Shown here piece after piece: positions 1-8,827 of a DNA stretch of 64,000 nt. A program made the translations under genes and the position numbers. Below the pieces are notes generated by a model. It searched no databases. It had not been told where the DNA came from and saw nothing but the letters and a program-made list of their open reading frames with translations. The first letter of the stretch is position 1, and every line of letters starts with the position of its first letter. The DNA comes from Gnetum montanum (taxonomy: Eukaryota > Streptophyta > Gnetopsida > Gnetales > Gnetaceae), in the NCBI GenBank assembly GCA_015680685.1, contig MNCI01027256.1, positions 209,173-273,172 on the forward strand, in the 5' to 3' direction.

Positions 1-304
1 TGTACACATCTTGGACCCCGTGCATGACTACTACCGGGATTACCAAGTGTAGATCCTAGGTACGCTACTAGGTTACCAAGTAGTCATACTTAAATGCTCG
101 TGATTAAGTTGTACTCATTCTGCATTTAACAACAGAAATAGTAAATGATGATAAAGAAATATTAACTAAGAAAACAATAAATATTAACTAAGAAAGCAAT
201 AAATAACAATAACAATTAACAATTAAACTAGACAATTAAAACTAAGTGAATGTTACAATGATGAAGTAATCTCGATCTTTATTTCAGGTCATGTGCACGT
301 CTAA
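1..304 (-). mobile_element. Partial LTR of Athila-like element, minus orientation
   Basis: This is the inner part of an LTR of the family that fills the window. Read on the minus strand it has the R/U5 features seen elsewhere: an AATAAAGAT polyadenylation-like signal around 270-285, and GTTACCAAGTAG and ATTACCAAGTG motifs. It matches the reverse complement of 530-771 over about 240 bases. The left end lies outside the window. The right end stops at 304, exactly where a TGATGA LTR start begins in the other direction, so it was probably cut by that insertion. A 22-base unit (atattaactaagaaaacaat...) is tandemly duplicated near 155-200 in this copy only. Confidence 0.75.
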
Positions 305-771
305 TGATGAAGTGTCATTCAATCAATGCATCGACGAGGCCCCGTTTATGCAGCCATCTATCTCAACCTATAAATAAGAGGGCCCTCCGCCTCATTTAGA
401 AATCTTTTTGTCAATTGTAGCTAGACTCTTGCAGTTTGTTTTAGTAGGAGTTAGATTATTTTCCCAAGTGCACACCCATAATGTGATGCTTGTAATTGTA
501 CGACACCTTTATTCGAGTGTGACGTACTTGGACGCACAGATGACCAGAAATAAAGATCAAGATTACTTCATCATTGCAGCATTCACTTAGTTTTAATTGT
601 TTAATATTATGGTTAATTGTTTTTGTTATTTATTACTTTCTTAGTTAATATTTCTTTATCGTCATTTACTATTCCTGTTGTTAAATGCAGAATGAGTATG
701 ACTTAATCACAAGCATTTAAGTGTGACTACTTGGTAACCCAGTAGCGTACCTAGGATCTATGCTTGGTAAT
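305..771 (+). mobile_element. Truncated LTR of Athila-like element, plus orientation
   Basis: Starts with TGATGA, the canonical LTR start in this window. It has a TATA box CTATAAATA at 368-376 followed by AAGAGGG, as in the LTRs of elements 1, 2 and D. The R region carries CTTTATT near 508 and AATAAAGATC near 549, the conserved hairpin pair. Homology ends at 771 within U5 (CTTGGTAAT), so the distal U5, the PBS and any internal region are missing. U3 upstream of the TATA box is only about 63 bases. The reading frame spanning 408-590 lies inside LTR sequence and is not a gene. Confidence 0.75.
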
Positions 772-1080
772 AAAAACTTGACTACAAGTTTGATTCTAGT
801 GGGAAATCTTGAGTGATGGAATTAAAAGAAATTCATGTAGAAAATATTGCAACTACTTTGTGTAGACCTATTCAAGGGAATGGGGCTTTTGCTGGACATA
901 AGTAACAATTTAGTTTCAATTTTAGTTTATATAGTTTAGTGCCTTAAAATTCCTCATGTGCAACTTGAATTTACAATAGAATTGTATGCTCTTATTGGGT
1001 ATAACTTTAAGGACAAATAAATACTCTACGCTATTGTTTTTTAGTTTTCTTTCTACATAAGTCACCACACATAATTTAGA
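772..1080. other. Unassigned AT-rich spacer
   Basis: Non-coding sequence between the broken LTR and the LINE remnant. I see no gene, RNA or repeat that can be named. It may include the decayed 5' part of the LINE. Confidence 0.4.
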
Positions 1081-2440
1081 GAAAAAATTATAATTCTAAA
1101 GAAAAATTGGAATTAAGTAAGGTTATCCACTTTCTCCAACTTTCTTTAATATCTTTATTGATGAAATGCATGAATGGTTATGCAACAAGCAAAATAGTCA
1201 AAACTGGATCCAAAGTAGTAAATTTTCTTGTATATGTATGTGGTGTTGCCTTGATGTTCACTACTATACAAGGTATGCAAAATATGTTGCAAAGTTTAAA
1301 AAATTATTGTTATTCATATGGTCTTCAAGTAAATATAGATAAAACCAAATTGATGATCTAGGTTATAATAAATAATCAATATAACTTCCATTTTGGAGAT
1401 ATCAATGTACATATAGTAGATTTTTTAATTATTTGGGTCTTATTTATATGAACAATTACATGTGGGGGAAGTGCATCAAAGAAAAAAATAGTAGGTATAC
1501 TTTCAAAAACAAGTGCAAGAATTTAAGACTCTAGGTTTGAAACGTTAAAAAATAAAATTTTCATACTATTATCTATCCTACTATATTGTATGGATGTGTT
1601 GTTTGGGGACCTAAACTTAGTGCTAAATTTTTAAAAGATATTTAATGAGTGCAAAAAAATTTCTTCTTGATAAGCTAAAAGTGAAGATGTAAACACCTTA
1701 CCTACTATTATTATGTGAATGTAATTTATTACCTTTACAAGTGAAGCCATATGTCAAATCATTACATACACTCATAGCTTGCATATCTCAAGGCAAGAAA
1801 AATTCTCTAAAATAGTTCTTGAGGTTTCACAAGACCATGGTTGGTATTTTCAAGGGAGTCAATGGTTGAGAAAATGGAACATCTCTTGGGAGGACATGTA
1901 ACAAAATCCTAAGTATGTTTGCCAACTAGTCAAGTAGAAGGTTTTAATCAAAATTTGGTGTAATGTGGAAGGCAAGAGGCAATTTTATTTACACCACATT
2001 AGATCTAATAAACAAGATGTAGAAGCGGACTATCTCTTAGGTGCTATTTTCATTAAGTATTAGAATGTTGTCAATAAGGTTTGCTTAGGTTCTCATCATC
2101 TTAGAAATGAAAGTGGAAAATGGATTCAACACCCTTAAGAAGAGTACATTTGTAGGTTGTGCAGTTTAGTAGCCCTTGAAAATGAGTTACATGTGTTTTT
2201 TTCTTGTGCTATGACTACCTATTTGAGACAACATTATAATGTTACAACAAAAAAACTATATAATTTATTTTTGAGGCTCCCATTGGTTATTGGTCGATTT
2301 GTAGACTCTATCTTTATTTTTCATAAAAATGTAATATTTGTCCAATACATCCTATGGATCTTCAGATGTAATAAAGCTTCTTTTCATTTCATAATTGAAG
2401 CATACAAAGCAAGTGAAATTTGAACGTCTAACCTATTGGT
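1081..2440 (+). mobile_element. Decayed LINE (non-LTR retrotransposon), RT to C-terminal zinc-binding region
   Basis: Three frames together read like the second half of a LINE ORF2. At 1121-1168 the translation GYPLSPTFFNIFIDEM matches the conserved RT block usually written QG.PLSP.LFN..ID. After a frameshift, 1197-1361 gives the palm region, ending in GLQVNIDKTKLMI. The catalytic box expected as YADD reads YVCG at 1233-1244, so both aspartates are lost. Beyond a stop, 1470-1600 resembles the thumb region (GSASKKK, then a TLK.KIF stretch). The C-terminus at 2150-2240 reads C..LC followed by ENELH and FFSC, like the zinc-binding tail of plant LINEs. Many stops and frameshifts show a dead, 5'-truncated copy. 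It lies about 150 bases past the 3' end of the pectin acetylesterase gene, in opposite orientation. Confidence 0.75.
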
Positions 2441-2588
2441 GAATAAGTTATCATTAATCCTCAATTCCATTAGCATATGTTCTAAGATAATTTATTATCA
2501 TAATCATCATTCTAACCTTATTCCAAGATAATTTATGCATTTGCTTAAAATTAAAAGCATTTTGCCAAAAAGACAAGGTTGTAGTTTA

Positions 2589-5339
2589 CTAACCTATTAC
2601 ATTATAGCATGAAGGATTGCATGGATATGGACAATCCACTTCCTTTACATTATCACGATCATAGTACCAATCACCAGTAGCTTTAGCAAGGGTCTAAAAT
2701 ACCAAATTACCCATAGTTTATAAAGAAAGATAACCTTTTTTAAAAGCAAAAATTAGAGGCACTCACATTGAAAAAATTAAATGGAAAAAAGGGAAATTAA
2801 TAACACACCTTCTTATTTACCCTAGTAGAATTAAAGGATAACCAAGCACCTTGGTATCCTAGTTGGCAATGTATGTAGCATGAATCAAGATACAAGCCTT
2901 GCCTTCTAGGTTTGAAGATAACGTTAAGGGCTTTGATCATTTGCATTCTAAAATCTACATCAAATGTAACAATCAATCAATCTAATTCTAACAAATTTAA
3001 CCAAATTAGGAGTTGATGAAACTTAAACTTTGATGTGCACCTACACCTATACTATGGAAAATCTTTTAGCAAAACTTAAAAGACTATACCTAGAATCAAG
3101 CCTTTAACTTACTTTGTGTTCTTGATTCATTTATTAAAAAACAAAAATCAATATAAAGAAATAAAGAATAAATTGTACCTTGCAATATGTTGAGTTGCAT
3201 GGTGGTGCAGTTATGTATATCCATGCGGCATGATTTCCATTCCTCTTTGGGATTAGAGTACCATGGCACAAGTATGTTCCGAATCTAAATTATTCCAACA
3301 CAAATCACAATGTGATTATTCTTTATCATTCAAACATAATTGCATTTACATACTTTATCTATTTTAATTATTAGTTAATTACATATTTATAATATATATC
3401 TAGAATTTGGCTTAAAGAATCTTTTTCGTATAAAAAAATATAATTTTAAGATGGATTCTAAGAATTTTGAACGTAATAAGATGTAATTTCAGAAATGTTA
3501 CTTAGCATTCTCATGCACAAGTATAATTTAATGTTATGTTGTTGTCGACTCTTAAAATGTTATATACCAAACATAATTTAACATTATCAAATAAGAGTTA
3601 CTAGAGCTGAAAACCCTTGGTTACCATAAATAAATACATAAATAATTGGTTGGTTACCTGCCATGAGTCATATGGAGAATTTAGAATCAAGATAGGCGTC
3701 TGGATATACGGAAGGAGGTACTGTGGAAAGAAGCACTGTAATTGCAAATATAAATAAAATCCTTATTATTAAGTTTTTTTTAAATAAGTGAAAGAAAAAA
3801 CATGTATATACACACACCTTTGTAGGATCTGATTCTGACTGGGTACATGCCTTGGGTAAATTTGGCAGAACATGCTGCACGCATTACATTATATATTAGT
3901 AAGAATTTGTAACGAAGATATGTTAATATTAAATATCTTTTGTTAAAGAATACACTGGGTAATTGCGTTAACGATCATTTGCATCCATAACATACACATT
4001 TATATTTTTAATCAATATAAAACATCTATGACATATAGATTTATATTTTTAGTAAATTAAAACATCGTGATAAAATTTCTCACATTAATTTCAATTTCAG
4101 TTACCTGTAGAGTGACTACTTGCTTGAAAACAGAGCGTATGGTGTAATTTCCAAGGATATCCGGTCTGTTCTTGCAAACATGGAAAATAAAAACAATCGT
4201 AAAAATTTCAAATGAAACACTCACTGAAATCAAAATGGAAAGAAAGAAAGGATTTTCGGAATGGATACAAAATTGAGAATGAGAAATTCAGACAAAACTC
4301 ACGCATCAAGAAAAAAACCAGCATCGCTGAGGCATTTGACGGTTGTTTCGCCCGGAAACAAGGCTTTAAAGTTATCAGTACTACAATCAAGAACCGTCAA
4401 TTTCAAAACCAAAAATACCTATACTACAATCAAGAACACCCTTTTTATCTAACCTAAAAACAAAAATAAAAATATTAATCACCTGGATTCTCTGCAGCAC
4501 TGTTGCTCAAAGCCCCGGAGAAATAATAGGAAGTGGGCATGTAGTTAGAAGATCCCAAGTAAGTAGATTTCCTATCAATGCAAGACTTGATGTCTGAGCA
4601 CCATCCTACTCCCTGACAATTTAATCCACTTCATGAAACTGTAAACCATATACTTTAGTGTGTTTACAGTATTTTTCTATTTAGTAGGAAATGAATGAAC
4701 AGAAGAGAATGTTGTAGAAGTCATGAAATTCAGAAACTGGAAAAAAATGTGTTGAAAGATACACCTAGATTTAGCAAAATGGCAGCATAGTTAAGTTTCA
4801 TATTCTCAGAGTTAGGCAACAACCTGGATGTAAACAAGCCAGTTTTTTGCTCCGGAGCCGGAGCCTGGGGAAAAAGCATAAGCTGGGACAGTTCCATCCA
4901 GGCAAACTGCACATTTCATACCCAAAACAAAATTGAAAAAAGAACATTCTCAATACTAAATTTCAATTTTTATACCAGCTATTCAGGCTAGGAGGGTTAA
5001 TTCTGTACAAGTTAAAAATTCAAGTTAAAGGAATATATGGACACATACTTTGCACAAATTAATTTTTCTGATAAATCATTTGGATCTATACAGTTTTATA
5101 ATTCACCTACTTCAAAATTGTAATAAATCTATAGAACCTGTGATGAAATTAAAAACAATTTCAGTTTCATATCAACCTGCTCCTGTAGCTGCTGCACTGT
5201 GAACCAGTGTGAGATTCACAATGTGGGTGTTATCATCAGCTGCTACCATCCCATTTTGGATTACTGCAAACAGCAACAACAGCAATAAAACAACAAATCT
5301 AAAATAGTGAAGCGGCAGCAGCAAATTGGCCATGTCCAT
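2589..5339 (-). pseudogene. Pectin acetylesterase (CE13 / Notum-like family), catalytic-serine exons missing
   Basis: Pectin acetylesterases are secreted wall enzymes that remove acetyl groups from homogalacturonan. Exons I can place, each with GT/AG borders and in phase where neighbours exist: 5339-5177 (start MDMANLL, hydrophobic signal peptide, then VNLTLVHSA), 4906-4824 (VCLDGTVPAY, GSGSGAKNWLVY), 4612-4483 (GVGWCSDIKSC, YFSGALSN), 4380-4303 (DNFKALFPGETTVKCLSDAG), 4165-4105 (PDILGNYTIRSVF), 3874-3818 (NLPKACTQ), 3735-3658 ([17 protein letters not shown] with the presumed catalytic Asp), 3284-3179 (IRNILVPW), 2954-2809 (DSCYIHCQ with the presumed catalytic His) and 2693-2589 (GDWYYDRD, CPYPCNPSC, stop). 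Exons 4 and 5 and the 5' half of exon 6, which encode the DFxNWN region and the GCSAGG nucleophile, are absent: only 102 bases separate exon 3 from the exon 6 remnant, and joining the two shifts the frame. Intron-containing, so not a retrocopy. An assembly error could mimic the loss. Confidence 0.85.
4378..4438. repeat. Short direct repeat at the exon-loss site
   Basis: The 16-base string TACTACAATCAAGAAC occurs at about 4378-4393 and 4423-4438, within the short interval that replaces the missing pectin acetylesterase exons. It may be a scar of the event that removed them (template switching or repair). This is inference; only the repeat itself is seen. Confidence 0.6.
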
Positions 5340-7375
5340 ATTCCACTTGCAAAAAAAATCTGATAACACAGCAAAATTTGTGATGCACGAGGTGTGAAGC
5401 TTGTTCATGATAGCAATAAAGAACAAATTCAAACAAGAAAAACACAAGAATATATCCTTGGGAAAAACTGAAAAAGACCCGGCAAGAAACAGGCTCCTAT
5501 GCTGAGAAGATTTGTACAATGTCATGGAATCTCGTTGCTGTGGCAAATGGGAACAATGCTTACGGTTTTCCTGCCACTATTTTTCCTGGTTTTGGGTTTA
5601 GACGACGTGGAGTCATATCATTGGACCTAGTACGAATCTATATTTCATAATGATTGGGAATGCAGAAGGATGGAAGTTTATAAAAACTATATAAAAATAT
5701 ACTTTAAATATTATTTTTTATTAATACTTATTACTAATATAGCAACATCAATTCTTTACTTAGACAACTCTACTTCTTTAACTAAATTATTTTAATTATC
5801 TAATTCTATAAAACTATAATGTTAAAAATAATAATTCTATCAATTATAAAGAGAAAATTAACACTAAACTTAATGTTCACTAAGAAATTTCAATAATTAA
5901 AACTTACCATTTTTGTTTTAATGTTAAAGTTTGAAATTTTATTTTTATTTTTATCCAAAGATAACTGAAAGTTTTAAACTGATATTTTATTTTTAAAAAT
6001 AAAGTCTTTAAAACTTTCATATGAAAACTGACTTTTAAATTTTTATTCTAATTAAATTCACCAAATATCACATTAGTGCTCGTAGTCAAACTTACAGCAT
6101 ACTAGCACTGGCAGTCAAACCTATAAGATAAGTTTAGCATTAGCACTATATAAAGTTCTAAATTTTAAATATAAATTTAGTAAGTCCATTATCAAAATCT
6201 TTATCTTTTGTTCAAATTAGAAATTTGTAGTTGAATAACTTAAGTTAAAAATATTCATAATTCATAATCTCTACATGCATTCATTATTCTTTAGCTATTA
6301 TCAGTGTTAATATAATCTTAAACAGTAAAAATATAGTCCATGTACAACATGTTTGCTGATTTGATGGAATCTTTTTCAATTATTACAGTATAGAGTTGCA
6401 CTGATTTTGCATTACTACAGTTATGGAACTCGTAGATAACCTTAAACATTATTGATTTCTTGGAGTTGTTGACATCTGAAAAGAGTTTCCATGCTTCTGT
6501 ATCCAAGCAAAATTCACGACCTCGTGCGGAACATTGGTATGAAATTATGAATGCATTAGCATATTCCCTACCATGGCTCAGAATTTATCGGTAGTGGGAT
6601 TCGGTTTATCGGTAGTGGTATTCGGCAGAAACCTATGAGGTTGCAAATGCAGTGTATGGCACGTTGCTTTCTTTCTTTAATTAGGCCTTTTCCCATGGGA
6701 GTTGTACATAGGAGTTGTTTAAAAAAGTCTATACAGCCCTATCTCTCTGACTCTGCTTAATGTTACATTACATTTCTATCATTTCGTGTTTAGTGTTCAT
6801 CCTTTCAAGCCGGTTTCCAGAAGATCAATGGATAAGTGAAATCTTAACCTTTTACTTTTTGGTCTTTTGCCTTTCTCCATAGGAGGGATTGTACATAGGA
6901 GTTGTCTAAATCATAGTTTAAGAAATCTGCTATTAATTGCAAGATCTGTCAAAGGAAACATTGAAACCCATTCAAAATTGGATAGGACATTTACTCTAAT
7001 AAAATAGTGTTATATTTTTATTAATATTTTAAATTTATTATATTGTTTATTAGTAATTCTAATGCTAACAGAAAACTAAAATTTTTATATTTGACTTTCC
7101 ATTCTGAGCTCTTAGATGAAAAAAAATTGGAAAAAGCAGCTCCCAACATGGGTGTATGTAACTTCTCTATTTTGCTAATATTGACGATTTTAATCCCATT
7201 CTTCCACCCATGTATTCAGATTTTTCCCCGATGGGATTTATAAAAAAAGCTGGGGATTTGATTTGCCGATGTGATCCAATTTTTCAACCTATGGCCTAAA
7301 TAAGTCTATACAGCCATATCTTTCTTTTGTTTACTCCACTTTATATTACAAAAAATTTCTATCATCTCAAGTCTT
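5340..7375. other. Intergenic region upstream of the pectin acetylesterase gene
   Basis: About 2 kb without a recognisable gene. The first 250 bases would hold the 5' UTR and promoter of the minus-strand gene. Around 6590-6630 a short unit (TTTATCGGTAGTGG.ATTCGG) is repeated. A segment near 6720-6830 (GTCTATACAGCC, then TTCTATCAT) reappears diverged at 7300-7400, suggesting an old segmental duplication of roughly 100 bases. Confidence 0.5.
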
Positions 7376-7475
7376 AATGGTTATCCTGTCAAACTGGAGT
7401 TTTGGAGTTTTAGGAGAATTAACATAATGGTTATCCTGTCAAACTGGAGTTTTGGAGTTTTATGAGAATTAACAG
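7376..7475. repeat. 50-bp tandem duplication
   Basis: Two adjacent copies of a 50-base unit beginning AATGGTTATCCTGTCAAACT, at 7376-7425 and 7426-7475, differ by only a base or two. This is recent relative to the surrounding decay. Confidence 0.9.
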
Positions 7476-7719
7476 ATGAGCAAAATCCTAACTTCCTAAA
7501 GAGAATTTGTAGGGAAAGCTGGTAGATGAGTGGTCTTGGAGGAGTGAGTGGATGAGCAAAATCCTAACCACTTAAAAAAAATATGGTAAAGAAAATCAAT
7601 GAGCAAAAGTGACCTTTGATAGTGACTTTGCTCAAATGCAATAATAAACATTCAAGAAAAAACCGCCCAGTAAAATATGGTAAAATCACAGGACTACGTT
7701 GAAGTAATACAGTTCATGG

Positions 7720-7891
7720 TTATCTTTCATCTGTTATCTCTTTCAAGTTCATCTTAAGCTTTTCAAAATCTATGGTAAAATTACTAGCAAGAGGGTACAA
7801 CACTTTCTATATTGGATATTATCTTGCATCTGTTTTCTCTTCCAAGCCAATCTTGGGCATTTCAAATCCATGGTAAAATTAATAACAGGAG
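7720..7891. repeat. Diverged tandem repeat interrupted at its end by element 1
   Basis: A unit of about 75 bases (TTATCTTTCATCTG ... ATGGTAAAATTACTAGCAAG) at roughly 7720-7791 is repeated, diverged, at about 7826-7891. Element 1 inserted immediately after the second copy, taking AGGAG as target site. Confidence 0.6.
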
Positions 7892-8682
7892 TGATGAGCT
7901 GCGATATCGCATACATGATATTGCGGATATGCGATATCGCATCTGCCACGCGATATCACGTCCTGCCTCATCTTCTATAAATAAGAGGCGGCTTCCCTTG
8001 TTCAGGGAGTTAGACTTAGACCCTTAGCTAAACTCTTGCAGTTTTACCATTCCAGAGTTAGAATAATTCCTATGTGCCTGCAGTAGGAGTCATAGAGTGA
8101 ATGGATCTTTATTTGAGCAATTTGTACCTGAGCACACATTCGTGTACGGCAATAAAGACGAACTTTATGATAAACCCTGCAGCATACACAGATTAAGCTA
8201 AATAATAATTAATTATTGTTGAATGTTTAAATGTTTTCCTAGTTAATTAATCTCTCTCAACCTTTGACTCTCCTAGTTAAGTACATTCAGTACGATCACT
8301 TCGAGCATGTGTGTAGCGCTTGGTAATCCCAGCAGCATTGCATTGGTTCAGGATGTGTGCGGCAAGTGGGAATGAATACAGGTGTTAGGAACAATTAGAA
8401 CTTAGTTAGTAAATAGTTAATGTAAGTTAGTCACTTAGTTCTCTTTACCTTCCCCTATTAGCATAAGACATTAAAAAGATAAAAGTTATAAAAATAATAT
8501 ACCTCAAGCTTACTTAACCATACAATCGTGACAATACAAGTAAGTTTGGGAAGACAGCGATTGATTAACCTTGAGTGTTCTATTAAGGCACGTAAGCACT
8601 TAGTCTTTGGAGTTCGATCAGATCGTGCATGAAACGCTCGTATTTCGTATGGTTGAGTGTAGGGGTACCTCGCCACTCATCA
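7892..8682 (+). repeat. 5' LTR of element 1
   Basis: 791 bases from TGATGAG to CACTCATCA. U3 holds palindromic GATATC units (TGCGATATCGCA twice). The TATA box CTATAAATA is at 7975-7983. R holds TCTTTATT at 8106-8113 and AATAAAGA at 8151-8158, the polyadenylation signal in a potential hairpin. U5 holds an inverted repeat CTTAACCATACAA (8513-8525) against TTCGTATGGTTGAG (8644-8657). Relative to the 3' LTR it lacks about 26 bases near 8325, between two TTGGTAA repeats. Confidence 0.92.
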
Positions 8683-8683
8683 T

Positions 8684-8701
8684 TGGTGTCGTTGCCGAGG
8701 C
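8684..8701 (+). promoter_or_regulatory. Primer-binding site, tRNA-Asp type
   Basis: TGGTGTCGTTGCCGAGGC begins two bases after the LTR end. It is a slightly decayed form of TGGCGCCGTTGCCGGGGA, the complement of the plant tRNA-Asp 3' end used by Athila elements. Confidence 0.8.
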
Positions 8702-8827
8702 TTTAGTTGTTTGTGTGCTATGTAGAACATAGGAAATCATCCATATCGTTGGGACGCTAGAATGAACCCTTAGGGTTAATCAAGGAAAGATAAAACAACG
8801 GTAAATCACACACCGAACAAGACAAAA

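Noticed and set aside
408-590. 60-codon open frame near the start of the window
   Set aside because: Lies wholly inside LTR sequence (R/U5) with conserved non-coding motifs.
39-771. Hairpin or MITE-like element
   Set aside because: The arms are LTR fragments with a TATA box and polyadenylation signal; nested antisense insertion explains the symmetry.
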